A DNA stretch of 64,000 nt from Gracilariopsis chorda. Lineage: Eukaryota; Rhodophyta; Florideophyceae; Gracilariales; Gracilariaceae. The position numbers were made by a program, and so were the translations under genes. The stretch is taken from assembly GCA_003194525.1 (NCBI GenBank), contig NBIV01000064.1:124001-188000 (forward strand). The letters run 5' to 3'. Shown here piece by piece: positions 12,016 through 23,952 of the stretch. A model generated the notes under the pieces. That model made no database searches. It was not told the origin of the DNA and saw only the letters and a list, made by a program, of their open reading frames with translations. Numbering within the stretch: the stretch's first letter is position 1; each line of letters begins with the position of its first letter.

Positions 12016-12398
12016 CGGCGTACAGCGCCCCGGTGAATGGTCGGAGGGATTCGTCGCCTGCTGCCTTCGACTCTATTGGATGCGCACTGCATTCCAGTTT
12101 ACCGGGTCCGTAACATTTAACAAGGAGATTAATTCGTTGTGATTGCCACCACTTCTTAAGACGACAGAGAGATCAAGAGCAGGGATACCAGTTCGAACCC
12201 TCGGAGGAAGAAACCACAGTCAGTACTGGTCGTATACTTCAACTAGAGGGAACGCCGCAGTGCGAGCTACCCACTCTGTGAGGACGACGGACCACCAGCC
12301 GGAAAACGGATTGTTGCACAGTCTACTACCGATGTAGGCGATACAAGGTGGAAGCTCAATGTAGCAACCCTGACACGTCGCTACCAGACGTTTTCGAC

Positions 12399-12414
12399 CC
12401 TCAGGAGGGGGATA
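12399..12414 (+). other. Polypurine tract of chromovirus-1
   Basis: A purine-rich run AGGAGGGGGATA ends immediately before the TGTAGAGC start of the 3' LTR, as expected for the plus-strand primer site. Confidence 0.75.
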
Positions 12415-13191
12415 TGTAGAGCAACGCCCGGCGCTGTGATAAATCTTGAAGCACGCTCATACATGCCTGGTGACGACAGTTGGATTTAGCCACGTATATG
12501 AGAAGTAATTCCCAAATAGGTTGGCCATGGCACACTTGAAATCTTGGTAACTGAACACTGGTGACAAGAGTACGGATAAAACACGTGAACGTGTGCAGGT
12601 ACCCCTTTTTAGGGATACTGTTACCACTATTTATTTATTTATTTAGTTATCTATTTACTTATCTATCTAAATAATTAGTTATTACAGTGTACGGTTTATG
12701 ACCGGCACCCTACTTAGGTAGGTAAGCTCGGGCCTTCCCATTCAATAAACCTCGCACAAACGAGTGTTCTCCTTTGACTCAGAAACCCCCGGTGCACGAT
12801 ATCCTCCCTCGGAGACTCCTCGCCTTGTGTAGAACTATTCATCCACCTGGTGGCGCTTTCAACCACATTCATAGACTTGTGTTTGTCTTTTTTTGTGTGT
12901 TTTGTTTCTTTTAGTTACTCTGTTATACAGATGGCACTCGTTGTGCTTACTGGTGAACCGTCGCGCACTCCTCGTACGAATGACCACCCACTCCGCACTA
13001 TCACTGCTCTGTGTGACTTCGATCCTTTTCTAGGCCATTCTTGCACCTGTACGCCAGTCTTGAAGTGAGCCCTGGTTTATGCCCGGCTCGTTTGCTCACC
13101 ACAGGTGGTTCTGTTGCCTTCATGCCCTCTAATGAGAGGAGGACTTCGAACAAACTCGTGCTTCAACTCCCTTTTGGGGTTTTGTACCACA
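12415..13191 (+). repeat. 3' LTR of chromovirus-1
   Basis: 777 bp direct copy of 2570-3346, beginning TGTAGAGCAACG and ending TTGTACCACA. Same length as the 5' LTR. Confidence 0.92.
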
Positions 13192-13196
13192 GTCTC
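13192..13196. repeat. Target-site duplication GTCTC, right copy (chromovirus-1)
   Basis: Identical to 2565-2569. Removing the element and one copy restores the host RNase H frame. Confidence 0.9.
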
Positions 13197-14400
13197 TATA
13201 TCCCAAGCGATACAAACCCGGCTGACAGGCCCTCACGGTTGTATGAACTTGTCAACAAACGAGTAAAGCCGTCCACGCTGTGTAATTATAATAGCGGCCT
13301 GCAACAATTCTTGGCGTGGCTGGAAACCTTGACCGAGTCGGAAAGTGTCGTACAATGAGCGCTACGTTCTGGTTAGGAGTCGGAATGCACCGAAGTGGTA
13401 TTGGACTGGCCCTGTTGGCCTTCAGACTGACGACGTGGGTGTTGATAATTTTGTATCTATTCTACTAATTTTTAGAACTACCTATATAATTTGTATAACT
13501 AGATAGATATTTAGAGACGCACGTGGTGCACCTGTACAGGTATTGGTGCATTAGACGGTAAGTCGTACACGTAGCATAGGTCACGTTGACCTCGCAGCTA
13601 CACGTAGGCGCTGCCGAGGTCCGCACCTTCTGGGCATTGTAAACTAAGCACCATCTTGGTAAACTCTTGCCTTTCAGGTAGAGAACTACCACCTAGTCAG
13701 GTTTTGTACGTCTGTTACTGCCGTTGCGCGTCGTTACCAACACGGCCCCGGCTAAGTATCACACCTACTGTACCACTTGGTATTCAGGTGCTCTATTTCC
13801 CTACTGGTTCTTATTTTTATTCTTTCACCTTACAGGTTGAGCTCACCATAGCTCCCTAGCACAGCCGCTGTCAGACCCGTTGGTTGTACGACAGAACAGC
13901 GGTTCACCACCACTGGAGACGTCAACCGTTTAATCACTCGTTACTTTGTGCCCCGCTACAACGAAAGTCATGATTTGAAGAATTCAGGGGCAGCTCAGGC
14001 GAAGGCTGCGGTGGAGTTTTACATGCCACGACTACAAGGAAAATTGACGCTTTCTATCTTAAGCTCGCGCGGATTGGGCCTGAGTAGGCTTATGTCACAT
14101 CACGGAGTATGCCCGGAAATTGTGTTGTACGCACTAGCATATGAAATGCTTAATCATGGCCAGGTAGATGTTGGAATTGGACTGTTATTGCTTTTTGAAG
14201 GGTACCTTAGATTAGGAGACTTTTTACGGCTGAACGTTGGAGATATCGTATATTTAGATTTCGTAAGTCGATAGTCACATTATGGAACGATGAAAATCAC
14301 GATGGGAAAATCGCCACCCTCACAATCAGCCGCTGTGCAGTCGTCAAAAAATACTGGGACCAGAACGTCTCTTTTGATGTGCACCTGCCTGGTTCCGGGC
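13197..14400 (+). pseudogene. RNase H end and tyrosine recombinase of the YR retroelement
   Basis: 13197-13260 finishes RNase H with YIPSDTNPADRPSR. The sequence to 13357 looks like the N-terminal SAM-like part of a tyrosine recombinase (STLCNYNSGLQQFLAWL). 13358-13947 has no convincing coding and may be decayed or inserted DNA. 13948-14274 encodes the catalytic start: FYMPRLQGKL, then LLLLFEGYLRLGDFLRLNVGDI, where the Arg of YLR fits the first catalytic Arg. A frame change leads on to about 14400. I could not place the HxxR and Tyr residues. Confidence 0.6.
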
Positions 14401-14560
14401 GATACTGCAACATTCGGTAGACCAACTGGCGTTGCCCTTCGAGTTGACGCCCCACTTGTTGTGAATTATAATTACAACCACGGGAAAGTTGTTTGAACGG
14501 CTCAGAGATCAGAATATAAAATCTTGAGGACAGTGAAAAAGTGATAAAGACTTCAAGTTT

Positions 14561-15057
14561 TACATACAATCTCACAAGTTTTACTTGAACCTGGACGCCC
14601 TCACCCTACAATTACAAAATCTTTTTGCGGTGGTAGCTACCAATGCGCTATCGATTATTAACGTGCCGTTGCCAAATTGGGCTGGGGATTCGGTTGATCT
14701 TCAAGTCTCGTCATGAGTCCACTATGAAACTGGAATTTCAAAAAAGTCGTGCTTTGGGGAATCTGGAAGCAGTATTACTAGTAGATTGACAGTCAAGGCT
14801 TGTCCGTGTGTAGAATTTTTGCCATGAATAGGGCCAGGAGTGTGGATGTGTTAAGGAGGTACATGGGTTTGTAAACGGGCAGAGAAAATGGTTCAAGTTT
14901 ATTGATGGATGGAGGGGCTTGCTAATGCTTCGCGCGGTTTTCTGAATACCTTAGCTTCGTACTAAAGTCAAATTTTGTTGTCAAAAATTATCATGTGCAA
15001 ACCGTGCCTTTATGTGCCTTAGAAAATAGCGTGCAGCCTAAGTCCTGAACGAATATA
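14561..15057. other. No gene seen
   Basis: AT-rich sequence with stops in all frames. It may still belong to the 3' end of the YR retroelement, but I see no coding or terminal repeat. Confidence 0.5.
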
Positions 15058-15482
15058 GTGAGCTGGCGAAGATCTTCAAGTAAGAAATATGATATTATTT
15101 CTCTTCACCATTGGCCTGCGTTTGTTACATGCAAAAGGGATGCACGAAAGGCTGAAGTAACGCTGGCACAATTCTACGCCAAACAGGTTTCCACCGTACA
15201 TCCTGTGGCGACGTTTCTCGAAAACAGAACCTTGAGATGTGACTGTGGAATGAACGTGAAGGAAGACTGTGAGCACGTTGTCTACCGATGCCCTCGAACA
15301 AATGCAGCGCGTAGAGAGATGTTAGCCGGTCTCCCAAGAAAATGTAAGGAAAGCATACAGCAGTTAATCCGACCTGAGCCACAGAAGTTCTTGTCCTTCC
15401 TGAAAAGAGAAAGCTTTTACTGAAAGCTCTCCTTCAGCTTAGTAATAGAAAACTGTTGTCCACAATAAAGAAGAAGAAGATA
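15058..15482 (+). mobile_element. 5'-truncated LINE fragment with AAG-type tail
   Basis: The 121-codon stretch 15058-15423 ends in LRCDCGMNVKEDCEHVVYRC followed by PRTNAARREM. This C-x-C...H...C arrangement, with a nearby CP and Arg, closes many non-LTR retrotransposon ORF2 proteins after the RNase H region. The stop is followed by a short 3' UTR and AATAAAGAAGAAGAAGAT at about 15464-15482, consistent with a simple-repeat LINE tail. The rest of ORF2 is absent, as in 5'-truncated LINE copies. Only the C-terminal signature supports the family. Confidence 0.6.
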
Positions 15483-18400
15483 TTATGTAGTCGAAACGAA
15501 AGCAAAAAGTCTCATTTCGCGAGTCTCAGAAAGTTATCAAGCCATACCTATTTACGAATCAAACCATTACAATTGTTATCTGTGAGTACAAGTTGCACGC
15601 TGGTTGTGAAGAACGTTCAAGAGCAACCTCCAACATATTACCAAAACGTTTGACTGAGGTTCTCAGTTGCTGCATTGCAGAAGCTCTAATCTGAAAGTCT
15701 TACGGCGTTACATGGCAGGGCACTGCTGCCATCGCTTCAGCCAGAAGTACGGAGGGTCGCGGGGTGAGACAGAGTCAAGAATCCAGCAAACGAACGAGTA
15801 TTCCAAAGTCGGCGCTAAACGTGAAGACGACCTGTGATTGTCAGAGAACAGAGATGAATTTAAAGTGGCGGTCGTAAGGGTGCGGTGCACATGTTGTAGG
15901 GCAAGAAAGCATGTTTCCGTGCAATAATACATCTCTTGATGTAACTAAGGAGAAAATCGCATCGCAGGTTTTTCACGGGATGCTCGACTCAGGTTCATGT
16001 CGTTGCCGTGCATGCGTATGAAGAATTCCAAGTGAACCCAGTAGAATGCTGCATGCAATACTTCTATTGATGAACGAATGATCGTGGAACAGATGAAAGA
16101 GACTGTCCACCGACACTTGTGCCGGAATGTGTAAAAGGCGGCCACGCCTGGGGTACTGCGGACACTGAAAATCGAGGGACGGGTGGGAAAGAACTATTTT
16201 GCGGAGCTTGGACTCTATCGAGGTAAGGAGCGAAAAGTAATGGTTGTTTATAAGGATAATGGCGGTCTACGAGAGTACGTGAAATAAATCGTGCCCAGCA
16301 AATTTTACTGATTCCGCTCAGCAACCTCCATCTTTTTTGAAAGCGTTTACGTCGCCTCTTCGCCGTTGAGATTAGAGTTTGTCACGTGCCGCCTTTTCTG
16401 TTCCAGGCAGTGTGCAACGGCGATATGGCCGTTTGACGTTCCTTGCCAAAATCTCTTGTTGCCAGGTACGCGATCATCGCGTTGGCTCCGAAGGGTTCGT
16501 GAGTTCTCTTTTCTGCGCGTTCGACGTATTCCAACTCCACCAACGAATTGCGGGTACGATTGGTGCTACGTAAGCGGTCGTTCTCATGAAGGTGAAATGA
16601 TGCTCTTGACAGTTTGGTAGCAGTTCGCGATGTTCTTGCAGCTGACCCGTTGGTTCATCCGCGCTCAGTCCTGCCCTTTCTTGGAATTCGAGCTCTTTCC
16701 AGAGCTCCCAACCTCTGTTTTTGAACCCGTGGAGAACGGGCGCAGACTTTTTTTCGTCTGTTTTCAACCTCATGTTCCTTCCCCGAAATGCCTCGGGGTA
16801 GAAATTAAGATGTTACACTCCAGGAGACCTTTGCAGTGGAATGGAGAAAATCCCCAAGTCAATTGGAAGACAATTAGTATCTTCAGTAACATGGATTTCA
16901 TGACGTCCGTTCATTACTTCATGCACTTGCTCATGGTCACGTAAAGTGTGTCATTTATTTCATGACAACCGTTTAGCGTCCTTTAGTCTGTATAAGAAGC
17001 GTCGTCCAGGGCTCCAAAGCAGTAATGTGGCGTCAACTCCTGCAGTTTTTCTCATTTTCAGTGGGTGAATGAAAGTCGCTCTTCACTGTTGACCCGAACC
17101 CTCGTCTAAGGTTGCACTGACTTTTCAACACAGCTCACTTTTGACGAAGAATCTCTTTCTATTCTATATCAGCTTGCAATGTGAAATGTGAAACGTCACC
17201 AAGGACGAGCAGCGCAAACAAAAGTAACATTAGTTCTCATATGAAGAGCAGCAAAGATGGAAGAAAACGATTTGTTCAAAAGTACGATTAGAAGTTTGGG
17301 AGGATCAAAATTGAGATAGCTTGTGCTGCTAAAAGGGTACGGGCATGGAAACAATTACTGCTCAATAAATCTTCACCCCAGCATGAAGAGAACGGAGGAA
17401 TTTGGAACAGGAATGGAGAAAGCAACAAGATTTATGTTGCTGATTTGTTCAACGAGGTTCATTTAGGCTCATTGAAAAAAGCAGCAGCATTTAACCTAGT
17501 TACCTTCTCCTTATCTGTTCCAAATCCCTTCTTTTTCTCTCTACTTCATAACACGTTGTTCAGTGGAATGGCTGTCAATTGCAATATCATTTCAAAAGTA
17601 TACACTGATTGCAACTACAATTTCAAACAAGCACAAGCCAGAAACTGCTGCGAGCGCAAGAAGAGCAGCCAGTTCTCTAGGGATGATCTCATCGCTCAGA
17701 AGTGCTCCTCCTATCAGTACACTCCGCTTAATACCTGAGAGAAACAATCAAAACCTGTGCCATAGGCTGCTAGAGTCAGAAGCTGCGCAGACAAAGCACT
17801 GGTTGGCCGGACCGTCACTGCCGTCGGCTTTCGACCATCGAGTACAACTATGCTGCGCCAGACAAATCAACTCCACTGCCACTACAGACGGCGATCTTTT
17901 TCATTTCGAACGACGGATTCGGCATCGGCCTCCATTCGAGCCCAATTCGCTTACCCCCCTCGGCACAAGGGAAGACGGACTAGCTTCGTGGAGACCGATC
18001 GTCTTGTGCCCTCCGCCTGTTGACCGAAATTATCTCGATTGTTGGGTACGGGTTCCCACCTCCAAATGTTACCCAATTAGATGTTTTTATAGATGTCTGC
18101 AAATCATTTGAACAGCCTACGGTTCCCGTCTGCCTTTGTTGTTGCTGTGAGTTAGACAAACTCCTTGTTTTGTGTTCAACCGCCTCCCCCCTCCTCCAAA
18201 CCTCAAACTTTCTTCTTTCGCTTCGTTTTGCCCTGCCTCAATTCCTTTTTACATGATGTTTGCTCTCCGTTCCTTGTATATGATTTGCAAACTACAACCT
18301 GTTCATCTCATCTGTTTCTATTTGGCAAAAAGGCAGACAACCCAACGCAATGACCAGGTCCTTGCAGGACTAATTGTCTTCCGTATTGATCTGCCGCTTG

Positions 18401-19731
18401 AACGAAAGTACTACGTGGCATCATTTTTGTGGTGGTGCCGATCTGTTCGCAGCAAGATAGGCATCGTTGCTACCTCGCATTGTATTTAAGTCCAACACAT
18501 TGGCGAGAATGGCAGAAGTCATTACAACTCTGTGATGTAAGCCCTTCGAACCTTGATCCAGTAGGCTAGCCTTTTATGCCATGGGTGAAGGGTAGCGAGG
18601 ATATCCTTACACCGCCATTTCTGGCGCACGTCAGTTTTGTTCTTCTTCTTCTTCTTCTTCTTCTTCTTCTTTATGGGCACACATTACCTGATTACGGCAT
18701 TGTGGTAGAATCTAACTCTACAGGGGAGCTTTTCTTCGTCTAGCATGCTAAACTCTATGTACGTAAAGCTCCTCGGAAAGAAAGATTTTCTCTGTCCCGT
18801 AGTACCAATCTCTATTCATGTCCCCGGAATGTAGCCGATGACTGCTGCTTGCTCTCACCTTGCAGCAGCCGTGTTGCGCTCACTAGCTACTATCTCGGAA
18901 CATGGAAAGATTAGTACCAAGCTTCTACGGGAAGACCCGAGATCAGTTTTGTTCTGACTTGCTCGTAGTTAAGTAAAATCAAAGCTTTGAAGAAGCAACC
19001 TATCCGTTTATCACAATTGACAGATCGCTCGCCCGTAGTCTACCGAAGGTACACAATATGAAACCTTGAATGAACAATATTTTGAGAGTACGGCGCAGAG
19101 CTGTAGCGATTCGGGGTTGAGTGAGAAGAAGCGGACACACCGGGAAAGAGCACGGCTGTGTTCGTTTGGCTCTTTGATGTGTGTAAACACCGATCACCCA
19201 GTGCTCCGTCCGTCAGGATATCGCTACGACCGATTACTACACCTGTTGCCATGCAATGCGTAGCTCGCTACGATATATTGCGCAGTTTAAAACGAACTGT
19301 TGTGCGACCTGCTAGGATCCGATACCGGTCGATCCGGCTAACAATGAAACGTATCATGAACGCTCGGCTTCGCTCACTACTCTCCGTGCACAGAGGCCTG
19401 TCATGACCGTGCTTCAGGAGAGAGCAAAGAGAAGGGTTAAGCCATGGTGTTCTCACTCTTGTTGGTATTTGGATAATCCTTGAAATGTCGTTCCTGTCAA
19501 ACAAAGAATTCGCGTATTCCGTATACAACTCGTCGGTGACATGAGTTATTCACATGTTATCGCGCTATTTCGTTCCCGATCGCTACCGGTGGAGATGCCC
19601 TACGGGCATCAAAGAATAGAAATTGGGAATTGTCACAAATCCTTGTCTACATATTTTTTGTGTAACCTTCACGCAGTACGGCATGGAATCAGGAAGGCAT
19701 ACGAAAGTCCGACAGTGGTACATAGCATCAG
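15483..19731. other. 4.2 kb without a supported gene
   Basis: Open stretches occur (for example 17563-18111, 182 codons), but they lack domains, convincing starts and consistent composition. A TTC microsatellite lies at 18640-18672. Nothing else could be supported. Confidence 0.5.
18640..18672. repeat. TTC trinucleotide microsatellite
   Basis: About eleven uninterrupted TTC units. Read on the other strand it is AAAG(AAG)n, similar to the tail of the LINE fragment at 15464, but no LINE coding sequence lies next to it. Confidence 0.9.
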
Positions 19732-19738
19732 TATATAA
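19732..19738 (+). promoter_or_regulatory. TATA box of the secreted-protein gene
   Basis: TATATAA about 103 bp before the ATG at 19841, a distance compatible with a short 5' UTR. The spondin-domain gene has the same arrangement. Confidence 0.6.
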
Positions 19739-19840
19739 GATTGCACAGCGCTTAGTAGTCTCGTGTTTCTATGGCAAGAAACGTTTGTAAATTCGCCAAC
19801 TCAACTAGTATCTGTCTGAAGAATCACTTCCTTTCACACA

Positions 19841-20335
19841 ATGGCACATCTTTTTTTAGCGTTATGGTTTGCCTTTTCTCTGGTCATCTCACTAGCCAAT
19901 GCATTATCCTGTGACGGCTTTTTCAATTCTTGTCAGTTCAGCTTTGAAGGCCATTCGGAAAGCATTCCGACATACAACATAGGGGGCCCATCGGATATAC
20001 CTTTCACTCCGCGAATTGTGTCGAACAGACCAGGGGAAATACTTGGTGTACTTAATGTGAATGAAATTGATGCTATCTTTGTAAATGACCCCGATTTTTC
20101 TACATTGGAAGAGGAAGGGTTTGCTCGTACCCAGTTCAAACCGATGCCATTCCCTGATGGATTTTCTTCTGGAATTGCGCATGAGCACTTTCAGCCCGGA
20201 AAACTGGACGAAGCCAGAGGAAGATGTGTTCGTATCTACTTCACAAGCTTCCAGATACTGAGTAACGATTCACAACCGGTGGTGATCAACAATTCTCCGG
20301 TACCCTACTATTGTGTCGTTTTCCACACCCAGTAA
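19841..20335 (+). CDS. Small secreted protein, unknown function
   Basis: 164 codons from ATG to TAA. Residues 1-22 form a clear signal peptide (hydrophobic run FLALWFAFSLVISLANA before SCDG). The mature part has four cysteines (two near the N-terminus in SCDGFFNSC, one in GRCVRIYF and one in PYYCVVF), enough for two disulfides, and an NDS sequon. No domain is recognised. A TATA box stands about 100 bp upstream. The gene is isolated between transposon remnants, with no intron evident and no AATAAA just downstream. Codon use looks coding and the frame is clean, so a real host gene is likely. The N-terminus is reminiscent of the spondin-domain protein at 56890, but I cannot claim homology. Confidence 0.7.
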   Translation: MAHLFLALWFAFSLVISLANALSCDGFFNSCQFSFEGHSESIPTYNIGGPSDIPFTPRIVSNRPGEILGVLNVNEIDAIFVNDPDFSTLEEEGFARTQFKPMPFPDGFSSGIAHEHFQPGKLDEARGRCVRIYFTSFQILSNDSQPVVINNSPVPYYCVVFHTQ

Positions 20336-22540
20336 AGATCGTATAGAACTGGAGTGGTTTGATTGCATGTATGTTTGGCCACTGGTAACTACGTCGATCT
20401 TGATTTCATTTACACAGTCAACTGGTTTGGCTTCTGAACAATTCAAAGAAACTTCTTAGCACTCCATTCTTGGTAGAATTGCTTTCTCAAAATTATCGCT
20501 GATGCAAATCCATTTTCAATGTAAAGTGGTACATGAGATTATCCGCTCTTTCGACTATTGCTGCAACACATCTGAAAGCCTTGACAAGGGTTACAGTGAT
20601 ATAATGATAATTGCTAACCCTTTAGCACATGATCGTAAACTACTGGCATTCCCATACACAATGCAAACGTGGAGCCTTGGTTACTTCGATACGCAGTTAA
20701 GCCCATTCAAGGCTTTGGCTTGAAGAATGTTTATAGAGGTTACAGTTAGATGACCGCTACTGTTGGTGGTTCTCTAGTAGGGGTTCCGAGTATACAAATC
20801 CCGCCTGTCCTAGTTCCGGGAAGGAGAAAAACCATCTCAAATGACATCAAAATCGCACACGCGTTGACTCATCATGATAAACGCCACATGAATCGAATTT
20901 CTGCTCGGAGAAGCACAAAAACAGAGCTATGGACAACAGTGCTGCAATATCCAGAAGGAATAGCCCTGCTATGAGCAGAAACGAACTTCGTAGAGAATAA
21001 TTTTGTCAATTCACCCATAGTTGAGTAGCCCACCCCTGCTTTCAAAGTAGTGAGACCGGTAATCTTGTGATTAAACAAAAACGAGCTTGAACTCTTAATT
21101 CTCTCTGAACGTAGGTTATCGCAACGTCATTCGAAAAGTTTACAACATTTGTCGCGAGAAGATGTTCTATCTTGTCGAAGAAACATCCTCGTAAATTCAG
21201 TAAAGATGCAGGTAGGACTTGGCCCCAAAAGGATCAACAACAAAAAGTCGCCAACCTCCAACCAGTGTGGTGGACCACACGGACATGTTTGAGTGTTTTG
21301 TTCGCGACAGTCGCCTCCCAAACATATTAACATCTAACATGAACAACATTCTGTCATCTCAAAGTTCCACAGTCTCCTCAACAGCGAGGAGCATACTATG
21401 AGGTTTTTTGATCTGTCGTTTACCATTTTTTCCAAAATGCGCTGTTTCTCAGGTTGAGCAAAAAAGTGTCAAGTACAAAGTACAAACTAGATAGACAAGT
21501 ATGTTCTTGAATGCCGCTTAAGAGCGGCATCCCGACGTAGAGAGCTTGCACCGCTCCGAGAGAGGCAACATTTTGACGTCCAGTGAAGAGTGAGAACTGA
21601 GAACATGGCCAGAACTGTTACTGCTTTATCTAGAGAGAGAGGGTTTCTTTTCACATCAACCCTACACACACACACAAGCTTTTGTTACCCTCCACTTCTA
21701 CGCTTTTGTTACTTCTCATGAACGTGCCTTAGCAATATGGCGTGTATTAGCATATCGGACTCGGTATGTGAATAAACTCTCAGGTAGCAGAAGACAAAGC
21801 TTTGTATGGTGGATACAGCCTCATGCAGTACATTAGCTGTTCTTGTTTCGTGCTGCTAAATTCAAAGGCGTAGAAAATGTCCTTACCAAAGAAACAAGAG
21901 AAAGCGGCTGAAGGCCGATTTCTCTTCTTCGCGCCGCGGCCGAAAGTTTGACTAAGATATCGGCACAAATTTTGGTTTACGCATAAACTAAACTATCTCA
22001 AACTAATGACGCCCCTGTACGAAGTCTACAGTTTGTTATAGAACAAAAGATTTGATGCTTGCCGGAATTGGATGGTAATAATGCGCATTTTTGAAACGTC
22101 TCATGGTTACTATGAATCACTAACACATTATCAGATGTTCTAACGTGCCAAAATCCACCATAGACCTAATTTGGCAAAAAAATCGTCCAAACGTTAGTTA
22201 TCATTTTCTGCAGCGTTTGTACTTGAGCTTTACACAAAGATGCTGCAGATGCCAATCTGAAAGAAAAATGTAGACGTTTGATTTTCACATCTGCAAAGGC
22301 AAAGATAAAATCAACGCGGTGCAGTAAAAAGCTTTGCTGACTTTTTTCATGTTCCTAAATGCCTGAAAGTCGAATTAATCCCCGAAAAATGCTAGTAACG
22401 ACAAACATCTTTCCATTCATAAAATTTGGATGTAGTACATTCCCAATCATCATAAAAAGAAAATGCAACTTCATTGTCGAATGATGGTGCGAGGGTTCAG
22501 TTTGAACGTAATTATAAGTCATTTTAGTTCTAATGATACT
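20336..22540. other. 2.2 kb without a supported gene
   Basis: AT-rich DNA with only short, random-looking open frames. I see no RNA gene or repeat structure that I can support. Confidence 0.5.
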
Positions 22541-22559
22541 ATATTTGTGAATTTATTCA

Positions 22560-23807
22560 CTTTTTCCACCTCGATTGGGAACGATCGTTGTTGCAGACTT
22601 CAATTCAAACATATTAACTGAGAAATACTCCAATGAGTTGTGTTTATGTTCCTCTATTACATGTTTTGTTGGCGCAACAATCAATAAGTTCAGCTTGACC
22701 TCTTCTTTCTTTTGTGTTGTAAACCATTTCTACTGCAACTTGTATGCTTCGTGTATATCTGATTTAGACGTGAGTGGAAGCCTTGTAGATTCTGAAAACG
22801 TCCCAAGACCAAAACGGAGCAAATATTTTTCGCAATTAGATCATCTTGTTGACCAATCAGTTCTATAAGGCGAAGAGATTTGAATATTTTGTCCCAAATC
22901 TCGCAAGAGTACAATGGAGGCTCCCATAGTAGACTCATTGGAGTAGTACGAATTTTTCCATACCTTCGGATACTGTTCGCGTTCTTGGAAACAATAGCAG
23001 CAGTTGCATATAGTCCCCTGGCATAACTACGACCATGCCTCAAAAGTATTTCGTAGTGTTTCTTAAGTCCTTTAGTACGGCGTTCAAAATCTCGAAAAGC
23101 ATTTTTTGGCACATTGAAAGTTCATTAATTACCAGCAAAACAGTCTCTTGTATAATTTCTGCTCTCTGTGATCTTGGTCCGTACTTGGAAAGTGTTCAAC
23201 ACTCTCTACTTCACGAATATTTGTTGTCATCAACTCCCAATCCAAGCAAAGTATGCAAAGTTCTTCCTGCTTCCTATAGTGCAGCAACAATACCTGTCGT
23301 GGCTGTCATCCGCACCAATAGACCTTCGTGCTCAACAATATTTCTCAGAAAAGAAAGTACATAGTTCTTCCTTGTCCCCGCCTCTCCTTGCAAAACGAAA
23401 ACGCTTTCGTATGTGTTGAGTGTTTCAGACTCTCCCATTCTCTTTCAGTATTGTATATCTCTCAATAGTTTGTCAAAAACGTGCTTCTGGCCTTCTTCAA
23501 GATCATCGTATCTCTCTTTGAACCTTCGCCTGGACTTCGAAGAAGAGCTGCGACGTATTCCAGCTCGTTTCTCTGATAATTGCAGTTCGCTCTCTCTGAG
23601 ATGATTTTGTGATACAGTATGATGAAAGAAGGGATTATTTCTGATAAGTCGAACCCCACACCTGTCCAAAATCTTAATGATTATTCGAAGTAATTCTTCT
23701 CTTCTTTGCGCTCTGTTTCTGTCGGTTATATCTGCAGTTAGAGTTCGTTCGTGTTTTTCAATCACAGTATTAGGATTTACCCCTTGTTGAATGGAAGTGA
23801 CGAACAA
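22560..23807 (-). pseudogene. Helitron Pif1-like helicase domain, frameshifted
   Basis: From 23807 downward: LRYLFVTSIQQGVNP (pre-helicase region, usually LRxLFxxxL), then DDLEEGQKHVFDKLL (usually LNxEQ..IFD). A Walker A follows as LQGEAGTRKNY, where GTGKT is expected. Then TATTGIVAAL...AGRTLHTLLGL, and a Walker B-like VINELSMCQ with Asn in place of Asp. Further down comes MVVVMPGDYMQLL (usually VVLGGDFRQ), and near 22680 IVAPTKHVIEE (usually LAPTNxxV). At least four stops or frame changes are present. The changes in both Walker motifs argue against activity. Confidence 0.78.
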
Positions 23808-23952
23808 GTAACGCAGCTCACCAGGAGTAGAATAGTATCTTAATGCTTCATCAAGAGCAGTTTTTTACTTATTACAATGGATATATAGTCCACGGGCTAC
23901 TGCCGCTTTTTTCTAAGTTGAGTAAGATTCGCTCCCAACACGTTTCGGAACA

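Larger units (their letters stand above)
11079..12414. other. Non-pol region of chromovirus-1 between chromodomain and 3' LTR
   Basis: About 11100-11320 is an AG-rich, GAAGAA-like tract on the plus strand. From about 11440 to 12090 the minus strand has coding-like stretches (see the separate entry). At 12399-12414 a purine run (AGGAGGGGGATA) directly abuts the 3' LTR and is the polypurine tract. Confidence 0.6.
2570..13191 (+). mobile_element. Chromovirus-1, complete Ty3/gypsy LTR retrotransposon (10.6 kb)
   Basis: The element is bounded by two 777 bp direct LTRs and a perfect 5 bp TSD. Internal order is PBS, gag, protease, reverse transcriptase, RNase H, integrase, a long linker and a C-terminal chromodomain, i.e. 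the chromovirus lineage of Ty3/gypsy. Many stops and frameshifts show the copy is dead: protease DAG instead of DTG, RT CFDD instead of YLDD, and the first integrase Asp changed to Tyr. The gag and pol proteins are clearly related to chromovirus-2 at 42994-52503, and the two share the primer binding site. Confidence 0.93.
1..14560 (+). mobile_element. Degraded tyrosine-recombinase (DIRS/Ngaro-like) retroelement, split by chromovirus-1
   Basis: Pieces in order on the plus strand are an acidic/serine-rich gag-like region (about 72-632), a reverse transcriptase (about 1078-1724), an RNase H (about 2076-2569 and on after 13192) and a tyrosine recombinase (about 13220-14400). This order, with a recombinase instead of a DDE integrase, is typical of DIRS-class elements. 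The RNase H frame resumes exactly after the 2570-13191 insertion once one GTCTC copy is discounted, so this is one element. The left end lies outside the window and the right end is approximate; I found no inverted terminal repeats or internal complementary region. Several frameshifts and stops mark it as dead. Confidence 0.7.

Noticed and set aside
17563-18111. 182-codon frame in the 15.5-19.7 kb stretch
   Set aside because: No domain, no signal peptide, no promoter seen, and composition changes along the frame.
18640-18760. TTC run as the tail of a second LINE on the minus strand
   Set aside because: No LINE C-terminal coding signature could be read next to it.
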